From positions 62,001-126,000 of the forward strand of contig NZ_LZZT01000056.1 of assembly GCF_014170305.1 (NCBI RefSeq): a stretch of 64,000 nt of DNA, read 5' to 3'. Below the pieces are notes generated by a model that saw nothing but the letters and a program-made list of their open reading frames with translations, made no database searches and was not told the origin of the DNA. Position 1 is the first letter of the stretch, and every line of letters starts with the position of its first letter. Below, in pieces: positions 14,952 through 25,090 of the stretch. Position numbers and translations under genes: made by a program. The DNA is from Achromobacter sp. UMC71 (GTDB lineage: Bacteria; Pseudomonadota; Gammaproteobacteria; Burkholderiales; Burkholderiaceae_B).

Positions 14952-17900
14952 ATGCGCACCCCTCTGAACCCCATCATGCTCGGATTACTGGCCGCCACGC
15001 TGCCCGTCTTCGCCGGGTCTGCCCAGTCCGCCGAACTCGGGCAAGTCATCGTCAATGACTCCAGCGGCGGCACCCAGCTCACGCTGGACAACGGCGACAG
15101 CGTCACCCATGCCGGCGCCGGCGCCGCGATTGACGTATCGGTCGCCGGCAACGCCGTGCGCGGCGACGGCGTGACCGTTACTGCCGGGTCGGCCTCGGCG
15201 CGCAACACCATCGGCGTGCGCGCCAGTGCCGGCGGCGCCGCCACGCTGACCAACAGCACGATCACGACCCTGGGCGATGGCCAGAACGCCCATGCCCTGA
15301 ACGCCACCGGCGCCGGCAGCCTGATCAGCGCCGACAACAGCCAAATCAGCACCAACGGATCCTGGTCGCATGGCGCTTTTGCGCAGAACGGCGGGCGAAT
15401 CTACCTGGAGGGCGGCAGCGTCGTCACCTCGGGAGGCAATGGCTATGGCCTGCGCGCCGAGGGCAGCAATGCTTCCGTCATTGCCAAGGACGTGACCATC
15501 ACCACCTCCGGATACGGCAGCACCGGCGCCTATGCCGAAAACGGCGGCAACGTCAGGGTCGAAGGCGGCACGATCACCACCACCGGCAACTACGCGGCCG
15601 GCGTCGGCGTCAGCGGCGCCAACGCCGTTGTGACCCTGCGCGGCACAGTGGTCAACGCCGCCGGCGTAGGCGCCAACTTGTACGGCGGCCGGTTCGACAT
15701 GGACGGCAGCAGCATTACCGCAGGCGGCGACGCGGTGACGCTCGGCTCGGGCGGCGGCGCGCCCGCCAGCGTCGATATCCGCAACGCCACACTCGTGTCG
15801 AACGGTTACGCCAGCAACGGCATCAATATCAACGCCGAGGACACCTCCGCAGTGGTGTACAACGTTTCCATCTCGGCGCTGGGCCAGCTGGGCACCGGCG
15901 TGTGGCTACCCTCCACCGGCACCGTGTTCACGGCCACTCGCTTTCACATCACCTCGACACATGTGGGCATCGACAACCGCGCCGGCGCGGTCACGCTGAC
16001 CGACGGCACCGTCACGACCCAAGGCAACAACGCTCACGGCCTGTACGTCTCGCGCGAATACGGCAATTCGGCCACGATCAAGGCCACCCGCGTCCGCGTC
16101 GACACCCAGGGCGCCGGCGCGGTGGGCGTGCTGGCGCGCATCGGCGGCGCTGCCATCACCCTGCAAGACGTCAACGTCGCCACCCGTGGCACCACCGCCT
16201 ATGGCCTGTTCGTCAGCGGTAGCGGCGCCAGCCTGTCGGCGCTCAATACCGTGGTGAATACCAGCGGCGCCAACGCCTCCGGCCTGGCCATAAGCAACCG
16301 CGCCGCCGTCACGCTGGATAACACCCGCCTTATCGCGGAAGGCGCCGGGGCCAACGGCATCTGGAGCTATGTGACCTCCGCCGGCCAGAGCAACAGCGTG
16401 ACGCTGCGCAATGGCAGCCAGATCAACACTGGGGACGGCGTCGGCCTGCTCGCCTCCGGCGGCGGTCACACCTTCCTGGTATCGGACTCCCGCATCACCG
16501 CCCGCGCGGGCGGCGACATCGACAGCGGAGTCCTGTTGCACTCGCGTCCGGTCACGGTGACCAGCGGCGGCGTGTCGACCGTGATCGAAAGCGAACAGGT
16601 CACCCTGGACGCGTCCAATTCCGTGCTGACCGGCGACGTGCTGGCCGACAGCGGGACCGTGGACGTGGCGCTCAAGAACGGCTCGGTCCTGACCGGCGCC
16701 CTGGTGCAGCGCGGCCCCGGCCGCATCAACAGCCTGACGCTGGACAACGCCAGCACCTGGAACGTACGCAATGACTCCAGCCTGGGCACGCTGAACAATG
16801 CCGGCACCGTCGCCTTCGTCGCGCCCGCCGGCGGCGCGAACTTCAAGACCTTGACAGTCAACAATTATGTCGGCGGCGGCACGCTGGTGCTCAACACCCG
16901 CCTGGGCGACGATGCTTCGCCCACCGACAAGCTGGTCATCGACGGCGGCACGGCGTCGGGCAATACCGGCCTGCGTATCGTCAACGCGGGCGGCGCTGGC
17001 GGCCAGACCCAATACGGCATCCAGGTCGTGCAAACCATCAATGGCGGCACCACCGCCACGGACGCCTTCCACCTGGATGCCGGCTCGACCGGCTACCGCG
17101 CCAGCGCCAACACCGTCTCGCTGAACGGCTACGATTACAGTCTGATCCGCGGCGGCAACGGCGGCGTGGCGCCCGACTGGTACTTGACGTCCGACTACAC
17201 CCCGCCGACCACCCCGCCTGGCCCCACCGATCCTGGCGTCCCGACGGACCCGGCCGATCCGGCGCCGCCGGTAACCCCGCCCGACATCATCCTGCCCGGC
17301 GGCCCCGGCTTCAAGAACGTATCCCCCGAAAGCGGCGCCTATGCCGGCAACCGCCTGGCCGCCACTCGCCTGTTCACCCACGGCCTGCACGACCGCGTGC
17401 CCGCTTATGTCGATGACGGCACAGCCACCGGCCGCGGCCTGTGGGCCCGCGTGCAAGGCCGCCATGACAGCGGCTTGCGCATGGCCGAGGGCCGCGTGGA
17501 TATCGACACCGACAGCGCCCTGGTGCAACTGGGCGGCGATGTGCTCAAGGCCCCGGTGGGCAAGGATGGTGCCGTCTATGCGGGCCTGATGGGCGGCTAT
17601 GGCGACGCGCGCTCGCGTTCCGTGTCGACGTTGATGCTGCCGGGCACCACCCAGCAGGTCCGGGCCCGCGCCCGCGGCAAGGTCTCGGGCTATTCGGTGG
17701 GCCTGTACGGCACCCTCTATCAAAACGATGCCACCCGCCTGGGGGCCTACGCCGACACCTGGCTGCAATATGGCCGCTACGACAACCAGATCAGCAGCGA
17801 ACTGGGCTCGGTCGACTATCGCTCGAACGTGTGGAGTGCCTCGCTGGAAACCGGCTACGCGTTCAAGCCGTTCGCCGACGGCTCCACCCTGGGCGCGGTG

Positions 17901-18293
17901 GTCATCGAACCGAATGCACAACTGGTCTACAGCCGCTACAACGCCAAGGATGCCACGCTGCAAGGCACCCGCATGCGCAGCGGCAACGACAACGCCTGGC
18001 AGTCTCGCGTGGGCGTGCGCGTCTACCCCCAAGCCAAGCCGCAACATGCGGATGCGCCGTCGGTGCGCCCCTTCCTGGAAGCCAACTGGCTGCATAACGG
18101 CAGCAACCCGTCGGTACGGATGGGCGACAACGCGCTGGACGCCCTGCCGTCGCGCAACGCGCTGGAACTGAAGCTGGGCGCGGAAGGCCGTGTCACCAAG
18201 GCGGTGCAGGTGACCGGCCATGTCTTCGGCCAGGCGGGCAGCCATGATCAGCGTGGGTATGGCGGCATGCTGAACGTCAGCTATCGCTGGTAG
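14952..18293 (+). CDS. Autotransporter (type Va), pertactin-like beta-helix passenger
   Basis: The 1113-residue protein has a signal peptide (MRTPLNPIMLGLLAATLPVFAGSAQSA), a long passenger of repeated short beta-strand motifs rich in G, N, T and A (right-handed beta-helix), and a Pro-rich hinge near residue 750 (TPPTTPPGPTDPG then PADPAPPVTPP). A beta-barrel translocator of about 300 residues follows (starting near GLWARVQGRHDSG), ending in SYRW, as outer membrane proteins need. The passenger contains almost no Cys. It resembles Bordetella autotransporters of the pertactin/Phg type, so an adhesin or surface role is likely. AAGGAG supports the start. No protease catalytic triad was seen. Confidence 0.93.
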   Translation: MRTPLNPIMLGLLAATLPVFAGSAQSAELGQVIVNDSSGGTQLTLDNGDSVTHAGAGAAIDVSVAGNAVRGDGVTVTAGSASARNTIGVRASAGGAATLTNSTITTLGDGQNAHALNATGAGSLISADNSQISTNGSWSHGAFAQNGGRIYLEGGSVVTSGGNGYGLRAEGSNASVIAKDVTITTSGYGSTGAYAENGGNVRVEGGTITTTGNYAAGVGVSGANAVVTLRGTVVNAAGVGANLYGGRFDMDGSSITAGGDAVTLGSGGGAPASVDIRNATLVSNGYASNGININAEDTSAVVYNVSISALGQLGTGVWLPSTGTVFTATRFHITSTHVGIDNRAGAVTLTDGTVTTQGNNAHGLYVSREYGNSATIKATRVRVDTQGAGAVGVLARIGGAAITLQDVNVATRGTTAYGLFVSGSGASLSALNTVVNTSGANASGLAISNRAAVTLDNTRLIAEGAGANGIWSYVTSAGQSNSVTLRNGSQINTGDGVGLLASGGGHTFLVSDSRITARAGGDIDSGVLLHSRPVTVTSGGVSTVIESEQVTLDASNSVLTGDVLADSGTVDVALKNGSVLTGALVQRGPGRINSLTLDNASTWNVRNDSSLGTLNNAGTVAFVAPAGGANFKTLTVNNYVGGGTLVLNTRLGDDASPTDKLVIDGGTASGNTGLRIVNAGGAGGQTQYGIQVVQTINGGTTATDAFHLDAGSTGYRASANTVSLNGYDYSLIRGGNGGVAPDWYLTSDYTPPTTPPGPTDPGVPTDPADPAPPVTPPDIILPGGPGFKNVSPESGAYAGNRLAATRLFTHGLHDRVPAYVDDGTATGRGLWARVQGRHDSGLRMAEGRVDIDTDSALVQLGGDVLKAPVGKDGAVYAGLMGGYGDARSRSVSTLMLPGTTQQVRARARGKVSGYSVGLYGTLYQNDATRLGAYADTWLQYGRYDNQISSELGSVDYRSNVWSASLETGYAFKPFADGSTLGAVVIEPNAQLVYSRYNAKDATLQGTRMRSGNDNAWQSRVGVRVYPQAKPQHADAPSVRPFLEANWLHNGSNPSVRMGDNALDALPSRNALELKLGAEGRVTKAVQVTGHVFGQAGSHDQRGYGGMLNVSYRW

Positions 18294-18373
18294 ACAAGCC
18301 AAACCGGCGATTGACCTGCTGTTTGGCGTGGCCATGCGCGTGATCCCTGCGCGCATGGCCACGCGTCCTTCAA

Positions 18374-20443
18374 CTACACGCCGATCGGACCGCCATCGGC
18401 GCGTTGAATGACGACCGTCGACGATCGCGGGCGCACTGCAGTCGTGGTCACGACAGCGGCATCGTCCGTGCCATAGGCAGGCCAATTCACCGGATGCTGA
18501 ACATTCAGGAAGATGCTGGTGTAGTCCGGCGTGAACGCGAAGCCCGTGATTTCGGCCTCGTTGGGGCCGACGAAGAAGCGCCGCAAGCTTGCCTGATTGG
18601 ATGCGTTGATGGCCGGACCCGTCCCGGTGCTGTCGGCCAGCGCGCCGGGAATCACGGCCAGCATCTGGTCGTTGGTGGCGCGGGCGACGTTATTGTTGCG
18701 GCCGCCATCGATACCGTTGTCGGTCTGGATCCACAGGATGCCGCGGGGGTCAAAGCCCAGGCCATCGGGGCTGGCCAGCTGGTTCAACTCGGTCAGGCCC
18801 GAGCGGTTGGTGTCGGCATCGGCGCCGGCATCCGAACCGAAGACAAAGATGTCCCATTTGAACTTCGTCGAGCCGGCTTCGTCGTGCCAGCGAACGATAT
18901 GGCCGTTGACGTTGTTCAGACGCGGGTTGGGCCCGTTCGTGCCGGAAGCGGCATTGCGGCTGCTGTTGTTCGTCAGCGTCACATAGATGTCGCCGTTGGT
19001 CGGATGCGTGACCGTCCACTCGGGGCGGTCCATCGGGGTGGCGCCCACGAAGTCGGCCGCGCCGCGCGTGTTGATCAGGATGGCGTCCAGGCTGCCGAAT
19101 TCATCGGCCAGCGTGCGGCCGCCGGCGCCGGTGGCCGTGCCAGTCAGGGCCAGCCATTCCCCCGTGCCATCGTCGTTGAAGCGGGCGACGTACAGCGTGC
19201 CCTTGTCCAGGTACTTGGCGCCCACCGCCAGGCGGTCGGTGCGCTCGGCGTCCTTGGGGTCCCACACGGCTTCGGAAACGAAGCGGTAAATGTACTCAAA
19301 GCGCGAGTCGTCGCCGCTGTAGAAAGCCAGGGGCTTGCCGGCTTCGGGCTTGCTGTAGGTGCAGCCTTCGTGGGCGAAGCGGCCCATCGACGTGCGCTTG
19401 GTGGCGATGCTGGACGGGTCGTAGGGATCGATCTCGACCAGGTAGCCGAATCCGTTGACCTCGTTGCGCCAGTCCTGCGTGGCGTCGGCGCCGGTTTCCG
19501 TGACGTTGAAGCGCGCGAATTCACCCAGCACTTCCGAAGCATCGCCGGCGGCGGTTTCCCAACGGTAGCGCCCGGCGGAGGCGGACACGCCCACGCGGCG
19601 CTGGTGCGCCGGGCGCGTGCCGGTGTTCACGAAGCAGGCCGCCCAGTTTTCTTCGGCGGTGATGTAGGTGCCCCACGGCGTGTAGCCGTTGCCACAGTTG
19701 TTGTTGGTGCCGCGCACTTGCGTGCCATTGGGCGAGAACGGGGTCTTGACCCAGTCCGTGCCGCCAACGGGGCCAGCCAGCTTCATGGCGGTCGCCGAGG
19801 TGAAGCGGCGGTTATAGCGCGAGTTGTTGACGATGACCCAGCGGCCGCTTTCACGGCGCACGTGCACGATGGCCACCCCGTGCGCGTTGATTTCCTTGCG
19901 GACCTCTTCCGCGGGACGCTTGCCCGCTACGAGCGTCGGGCCATTGGGGTGCAGGGCTTGCGCGTCGATGTACTCGTGATTGACGGCCAGCAGGCCTTCC
20001 GTGGAACTGCCTTCGATCGGAAAGAAGTGCATGCCGTCGTGGTGCATGCCCATGGCGTTGAGCAGGTCGTTCGACGAGTTGTTGCCGTTCTGGTCCCAGG
20101 GCTGCGCATTGTCGTTCAGCGGCGTGCCCCAGGCAGCGAACACATGGGCCACATAGCCGGCAGGGACCACGCAGCCGTCGGTCATCGAGTTGGGCAGGGA
20201 TTCAAAGCCCAGCTTCAGCGCGGCGGGCGGGGCGACGGGATTGCCGGGCGCCTGGCCGTTGTCCGCGTCATCGTCGTCGCCGCTGTTGCAACCGGCCAGC
20301 CCCAGGCTGGTCATCGTCGCGAACGCGGCAGCCAGGCCGCCGCGCATCACCGTACGGCGTGACATGTTTCTTTCAAGGATCTCGCTGAAAGGGATGCTCT
20401 GGGTGCGGTTGAGGATGGTCTTTTCAGAAATCGATTTGCTCAT
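18374..20443 (-). CDS. phoX: PhoX-family alkaline phosphatase, Tat-exported
   Basis: The 689-residue protein has a twin-arginine signal after a 27-residue lead (NMSRRTVMRGGLAAAFATMTSLGLAGC) and the DUF839/PhoX beta-propeller pattern: GMHHDGMHFFPIEGSSTEGLLAVNHEY, a THGV-like AHGVAIVHV stretch, CGNGYTPWGTYITAEENW and FGYLVEIDPYDP. PhoX enzymes are periplasmic Ca/Fe phosphatases releasing phosphate from phosphoesters. The ATG at 20443 (MSKSISEKT) is preferred. A threefold Pho box lies at 20490-20518, so the gene is probably switched on by PhoB in phosphate limitation. Product ends RADGGPIGV. Confidence 0.92.
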   Translation of the reverse strand: MSKSISEKTILNRTQSIPFSEILERNMSRRTVMRGGLAAAFATMTSLGLAGCNSGDDDDADNGQAPGNPVAPPAALKLGFESLPNSMTDGCVVPAGYVAHVFAAWGTPLNDNAQPWDQNGNNSSNDLLNAMGMHHDGMHFFPIEGSSTEGLLAVNHEYIDAQALHPNGPTLVAGKRPAEEVRKEINAHGVAIVHVRRESGRWVIVNNSRYNRRFTSATAMKLAGPVGGTDWVKTPFSPNGTQVRGTNNNCGNGYTPWGTYITAEENWAACFVNTGTRPAHQRRVGVSASAGRYRWETAAGDASEVLGEFARFNVTETGADATQDWRNEVNGFGYLVEIDPYDPSSIATKRTSMGRFAHEGCTYSKPEAGKPLAFYSGDDSRFEYIYRFVSEAVWDPKDAERTDRLAVGAKYLDKGTLYVARFNDDGTGEWLALTGTATGAGGRTLADEFGSLDAILINTRGAADFVGATPMDRPEWTVTHPTNGDIYVTLTNNSSRNAASGTNGPNPRLNNVNGHIVRWHDEAGSTKFKWDIFVFGSDAGADADTNRSGLTELNQLASPDGLGFDPRGILWIQTDNGIDGGRNNNVARATNDQMLAVIPGALADSTGTGPAINASNQASLRRFFVGPNEAEITGFAFTPDYTSIFLNVQHPVNWPAYGTDDAAVVTTTAVRPRSSTVVIQRADGGPIGV

Positions 20444-20489
20444 TGGATACCTAGCATGGCTGCCGTCGCGTGAAGGGATGAGCAATGCT

Positions 20490-20518
20490 AAGACAGGCAA
20501 ATGAAAGGTAGATGACTA
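20490..20518 (-). promoter_or_regulatory. Pho box (three direct repeats, 11-bp spacing)
   Basis: On the minus strand TAGTCAT, CTTTCAT and CTGTCTT follow each other at exact 11-base intervals, matching the PhoB half-site CTGTCAT in 5, 6 and 5 of 7 positions. The block lies about 50-75 bases upstream of the phoX start. Confidence 0.65.
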
Positions 20519-20536
20519 AAAGCTGAATAATCCGAA

Positions 20537-23500
20537 TCAGACCTCGGTCAGCGTCCTGGTCAGCGCAGCCACCAGCGTCTTGAGCTTCGCCCCGACCGCG
20601 CCCCCCAGCCCATCGGCGGCCAGCGTGTCTTCCGCGCTTTGCGCCAAATGGTGCAGGTTTCGCGCCTGCACCGCCGCGAAACCGCCGCGCATGCGATGCA
20701 GCACCAGGCGCAACTCCCGCGCGTCGCTGTCGGCGATTGCCCGTTCCAGGCGAGCCAGGTCGTGGCTCATCGTCTGCCGGAATATCTCCCGGTACTTGGC
20801 GGGAATCGTTGGCACGCCTGGCGCTGGCGTCTCCGATGCCGTCGCATCGGCCGGCGGCGCCACGGGAGCCTCCGCGGCAGTTGGCGCCGCGCCCAAGGCA
20901 CGGGCGACGGCCGACACGCCTTGCGCCGCGCTGCGGTAGGCCCGCAGCTGGCTCCACAGCAGGCTCAGCTTGATCGGCTTGACCAGCCAGTGGCTCATGC
21001 CGGCCGCCTTGCAACGGGTCTCTTCGTCTTTCAAGGCATTGGCCGTGACGCCGATGATGGGTACGGTCACGCCCAGCGCGCGCAAAGCGCCTGCCAGCTC
21101 GTAGCCACTCATGCGCGGCATGTTGACATCGGTCAGCACCACGTCGAAGGGCGCGATGTGCCACTGCGCCAGCGCCTCGGCGCCATCGGGCGCCACGGTC
21201 ACCTCGCAGCCCAGTTGCTCCAGCTGGTCGCGCATGGTCACTTGATTGATGGGATTGTCTTCGGCCACCAGCACCCGCAGATTCAACGGGGCATAGCGGG
21301 CGGCGACGGCCTCGCGCGCAATCTCGGCCTCGCCCGCCGCGCAGCGCTGCACCGTGAAGCCGATGCTGAACACGTCGTGCCGGTCCGCATGGTACGGCGT
21401 CGCGCCGGGGTTGTCGCCGCCGGCCACCACCACCGGGCCCGGCCATTCCCAGGGCGGCATGACGTCGCCGGCGATGTGCACATCCACCAGCACCTCATCG
21501 CCTGCGTCATCGCGCGATGGCACGGCCGTCGCCAACACGGCCATGGCGCCCCACTGCGTCAGCCACAAGCAGAGGTTCTCGCTCAGTTCCTTGCGCGAGC
21601 TGCGCACCTGGACACGCAGGCCGTCCAGGCGCGGCGCCGGCGCGGGCGTCGCCTCGGCCAGCTCCAGCTCGATGGCCAGCGAAAAGCTGCTGCCCAGGCC
21701 CAGCTCGCTGGTGACCTGGATCTCGCTGCCCATCAGCTCTGCCAGCCGGGCGCAAATGGACAGACCGATGCCGGCGCCGCGCACCAGGTGCGAGCCGCTG
21801 TCGATCTGGTAGAAGGGTTCGAACAGGCGGACCTGGTTTTCGGCGCTGATGCCCACGCCGCTGTCGACCACCTGCAAGTGCAGCCGCACCCGCCCGCCGG
21901 ACAGGTCCTCGGCCCGCAGCCGAGTCACGACATGCCCCGAATCGGTGAACTTGATCGCGTTGTTCACCAGGTTGTTCAGAATCTGTCGAACACGGCCACC
22001 GTCGCCCATGACACAGGCTGGCGTAGACGTATCGACGCAGCTGTAGATCACCAGGCCCTTCTGTTCGGCCATGCCGGCATACGATGCCACCGTGCTCTGC
22101 ATCAGCTCGCGCGGATCGAACCGGTCCATTTCCAGCGCCAACTGGCCTGATTCGATCTTGGTGATGTCCAGGATGTCGCTGATCAGCTGTTGCAGGATCA
22201 CCGATGAATCCTGGATGCGGTCGACGTGCCGGCGCTGTTCGCCGTCCAGCTGCGTCAGTGACAGGACTTCCAGCGTGCCAAGCACGCCGTAGAGCGGCGT
22301 GCGGATCTCGTGGCTCATGGTGGCCAGGAAGGTGGACTTCGCCTCGTTGGCTCGATCGGCCTGCTGTTTGGCTTGCGCCAGGGTGCGTTCCATCTCGGCG
22401 CGGGCGCTGATATCCGCAAACGCGCACAGCACCACGTCCTGCTTCTTGTAGCGGGTCGGCGCGAACGCGACGAACAAAGGCCGGCCCTCATGGGTATGAA
22501 AGGTCTCGATGGTGCCCGGCCCGGCCGCGCCCAGCACTTTGCGCAGCAACTTGTTGGCGTCCGGCGAATCCTGCAGCTGCTCGCCCACGCCGATACCCAG
22601 CCATTGCGCCGCCAACGTATTGCCGAACACGATCCGCCCGCCGGGCCGCGACAGCACGCACAGGGCCACCGGCGCGGTATCCAGCACGGTGCGGCTGAAC
22701 TCCTCGCTCTCGACCATGTCCAGATGCGCCAGTTCGGCGGGCCGGACCACGCGCCGGTTGTACCAGAACAGATAGCCGGCCCCGGCCGCCAGCCCCACGC
22801 CGAACATCAGCAGCACGGCGATCGGCAGCCACATGTTGGCGCGAAAGAAACTGCCGTAGTTCAGCCGGTAATACGCCGTCCAGGTATCGGACCGGTCCGC
22901 GATGCGCAGGATCAGGCCTTGCGAAGTGAAATGAAAGCCTGGGCGCGCAAGCTGCGGCGGCGGCCCATCGCCGATCATCAACCCGTCGCCCTGGCGCTGC
23001 AACCAGAACTGATCGTATAGCGGCACATTCAGCACCCGTTCCGAAATGCTGACGCGGCTTCGATTCAGCAACGAGACGGCGTAGACATTTCGCCGCTGCG
23101 TGACCGTGCCATCCTTGGCGTTCAGCGGCAGCATTACCGGCGTCATGGCGATCATGGAATTGGGCAGTTCCGCGTCGCGCAGCCAGGTGATTCTTGTGCT
23201 TTCACTGATCGACCGGTCGTCAGGATCGGTGCCGCCGGCTGCCAATTCCACCGCATCCACCACGGACAGGAACGTGGCGCGGGTCAGCGGCTCGTAGCCT
23301 GACACCGCGGAAATGGCTGGCACGCTCAGGCTGAGCTGCTGGCTAGGGGAAATGATGAACAGGGGCGCCGCTGGAAACACCGAGGCAGCCCAGCGGGTTG
23401 AATAGAAATCCGACATGTAGCCGCCAATGCCGGTGAACACGCCATGGACCACCGGACACGAATCCGGGCTTTGGCAGAGCAGCGAAAAAGGCATCGCCGC

Positions 23501-23827
23501 GATCGCGTGCTGGCCGTCGAAGAACTCCCAGGACGCCCGCTCGAAGCCCGACGTCTCGCTGACGGGCGTGGCCGACACCAGCCGGTGGCCATCCGGGTTG
23601 AGGCCCTGCGCGTTCAGGCCTTGCAGCACGGTTTCGTGGGCGCGGATGTATCCCGTGAGAATCGAGAAATCGATGCGCAGCTTTTCTTCTTCCTGCTGCA
23701 AGATGCGGTGGCCGCCCCAATACAGCACCCCGCCCAGCACCAGCAACAGCGGCAAGACACCGAACAGCGCAATGTTCAACCGGCGCGAAGCGCGTATGAC
23801 CTTGATGAGCGGTGTATCCAGTTTCAT
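20537..23827 (-). CDS. Hybrid sensor histidine kinase with REC and Hpt domains (RocS/BvgS-like)
   Basis: The 1096-residue protein has a membrane helix (about 18-38), a roughly 290-residue periplasmic sensor, a second helix (about 333-355), a PAS-like domain, and HisKA with FLATMSHEIRTPLYG (His506). An HATPase follows with NNLVNNAIKF, VDSGVGIS and GAGIGLSICARL. Then comes a degenerate receiver-like stretch, a true REC (VLVAEDNPINQ; phospho-Asp in VVLTDVNMP), and a C-terminal Hpt with His in LVLHRMRGGFAAV. It can run a full His-Asp-His relay. It lies 12 bases after the REC-EAL gene in the same operon. The periplasmic part is not a Venus-flytrap domain; its ligand is unknown. Confidence 0.92.
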   Translation of the reverse strand: MKLDTPLIKVIRASRRLNIALFGVLPLLLVLGGVLYWGGHRILQQEEEKLRIDFSILTGYIRAHETVLQGLNAQGLNPDGHRLVSATPVSETSGFERASWEFFDGQHAIAAMPFSLLCQSPDSCPVVHGVFTGIGGYMSDFYSTRWAASVFPAAPLFIISPSQQLSLSVPAISAVSGYEPLTRATFLSVVDAVELAAGGTDPDDRSISESTRITWLRDAELPNSMIAMTPVMLPLNAKDGTVTQRRNVYAVSLLNRSRVSISERVLNVPLYDQFWLQRQGDGLMIGDGPPPQLARPGFHFTSQGLILRIADRSDTWTAYYRLNYGSFFRANMWLPIAVLLMFGVGLAAGAGYLFWYNRRVVRPAELAHLDMVESEEFSRTVLDTAPVALCVLSRPGGRIVFGNTLAAQWLGIGVGEQLQDSPDANKLLRKVLGAAGPGTIETFHTHEGRPLFVAFAPTRYKKQDVVLCAFADISARAEMERTLAQAKQQADRANEAKSTFLATMSHEIRTPLYGVLGTLEVLSLTQLDGEQRRHVDRIQDSSVILQQLISDILDITKIESGQLALEMDRFDPRELMQSTVASYAGMAEQKGLVIYSCVDTSTPACVMGDGGRVRQILNNLVNNAIKFTDSGHVVTRLRAEDLSGGRVRLHLQVVDSGVGISAENQVRLFEPFYQIDSGSHLVRGAGIGLSICARLAELMGSEIQVTSELGLGSSFSLAIELELAEATPAPAPRLDGLRVQVRSSRKELSENLCLWLTQWGAMAVLATAVPSRDDAGDEVLVDVHIAGDVMPPWEWPGPVVVAGGDNPGATPYHADRHDVFSIGFTVQRCAAGEAEIAREAVAARYAPLNLRVLVAEDNPINQVTMRDQLEQLGCEVTVAPDGAEALAQWHIAPFDVVLTDVNMPRMSGYELAGALRALGVTVPIIGVTANALKDEETRCKAAGMSHWLVKPIKLSLLWSQLRAYRSAAQGVSAVARALGAAPTAAEAPVAPPADATASETPAPGVPTIPAKYREIFRQTMSHDLARLERAIADSDARELRLVLHRMRGGFAAVQARNLHHLAQSAEDTLAADGLGGAVGAKLKTLVAALTRTLTEV

Positions 23828-23839
23828 GGACCCAGTCGG

Positions 23840-25090
23840 CTAGTAGGGAATCGCCTGGCGCGGCACGGGATCGCGCATCGCGCCATGGCCAGGTTCGTTG
23901 GCCAGCAAAGCATTGAACGCGGCCAGGTCCACGGCCGCGGAAATCAGGAAACCCTGCACGCAATCGCAGCCGATACGGCGCAAGAATTGCAGGTCATCGA
24001 GGGTTTCGACGCCTTCGGCCGTAACCTGCAAGCCAAGTTGCCGGCCGAGTTGCACCGAGGACACCAGCGCAGCGGCCCGGACCTCGTCGCCCGCGGCCCC
24101 ATGGACAAAGGCGCGGTCGATCTTCAGCTCGGTAAACGGCGTCGAGATCAGGCTGTACATCGAACTATATCCCTTGCCGAAGTCATCTTGCGACAAGCCG
24201 AAGCCCTTCAACCGCAAGCGGCTGGCGCCCATGTAGTAGTTGCCTGGAGCCACGGTCATATCGTCCTCGAGGAGTTCGAATGTTACGTCTTCGGCCGGAA
24301 TGCCGCTATGGGTGACCTGCTCGTACAGTTCATCCGGCAATTGCGGCCGGTCCAGCAGGCTGACCGGCAGATTGACCGACACCGGGATGCGATGCCCCAG
24401 CCGGCGCCAGGCGCGGCAGGCGGCCAGGCTGTCTTCCAGCATGCGCATCAGCAGCTCGTGGTCAAGGCCGTACTCGCGCAGGGTGCGCAGAAAGGAGCCC
24501 GGCATCATCAGCCCCAGCCCCCGGTGCTGCCAGCGCACCAGCGCCTCGGCCCCGACGATGGCCCCCGACGCCAATGATTTCTTCGGCTGGAACCAGGCCT
24601 GGATGCTGCCGTCGCGCAAGGCCGCCACCACGCTTTGGCGGTCCAGCAGGCTGCCGGCGTCGCCGGCTTCGTCTTGCGGCGCCAACCCTGCGCCAGGAGT
24701 CCGCCGGCCCAGGCGGTCGGCCAGGCAGGCGATCTGCTCGCGGGTCACCGGCTTGACGAACGAACCCAGCATCGCAAAGCCGTTCTCCTTGGCCATCAGG
24801 CCGATACTGTTGGCCATGCGGCGCGAGCACGCGGTTGCGATCGCCAGGATCGGCCGCAGATTCAGGCGCGCCAGTTCATGGATGAACTGCGCGCCGTCCA
24901 TGCCGGGCATGCTGACGTCCATCAGCACAAGGTGATAGCCCTCGTCGCGTATCCGCGCCAGCGCCTCCGGCGCGCTTTCCACCGTATCCACGCGGCCAAA
25001 GCCAGCCTCTTCCAACAGGTCCTTCAACTGCAGGCACTGCAGGGCATGGTCATCCAATACCAGCACTTTGTAGTCAGACAGCATGTTCAC
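23840..25090 (-). CDS. REC-EAL response regulator, c-di-GMP phosphodiesterase (RocR-like)
   Basis: The 416-residue protein has a receiver domain (VLVLDDHALQ; phospho-Asp58 in LVLMDVSMPGMDG) and an EAL domain (AEALVRWQHRG, PVSVNLP, VTFELLEDD, SQDDFGKGYSSM, LKIDRAF, TAEGVET). The residues needed for metal binding and catalysis look intact, so it should cleave c-di-GMP. The plan is that of Pseudomonas RocR. The GTG at 25090 overlaps the stop of the upstream kinase gene as GTGA and is preceded by AGGA; an ATG at 25084 is possible. It is sandwiched between two hybrid kinases that are its likely phosphate donors. Confidence 0.94.
   Translation of the reverse strand: MNMLSDYKVLVLDDHALQCLQLKDLLEEAGFGRVDTVESAPEALARIRDEGYHLVLMDVSMPGMDGAQFIHELARLNLRPILAIATACSRRMANSIGLMAKENGFAMLGSFVKPVTREQIACLADRLGRRTPGAGLAPQDEAGDAGSLLDRQSVVAALRDGSIQAWFQPKKSLASGAIVGAEALVRWQHRGLGLMMPGSFLRTLREYGLDHELLMRMLEDSLAACRAWRRLGHRIPVSVNLPVSLLDRPQLPDELYEQVTHSGIPAEDVTFELLEDDMTVAPGNYYMGASRLRLKGFGLSQDDFGKGYSSMYSLISTPFTELKIDRAFVHGAAGDEVRAAALVSSVQLGRQLGLQVTAEGVETLDDLQFLRRIGCDCVQGFLISAAVDLAAFNALLANEPGHGAMRDPVPRQAIPY

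Noticed and set aside
15906..18485. An 859-codon open frame on the minus strand opposite the autotransporter
   Set aside because: Low-complexity, Gly/Ala/Arg/His-rich composition and no domain; it is the antisense shadow of a GC-rich gene with strong codon bias.
24574..24935. Arg-rich frames opposite the REC-EAL gene
   Set aside because: Shadows without ribosome sites or domains.
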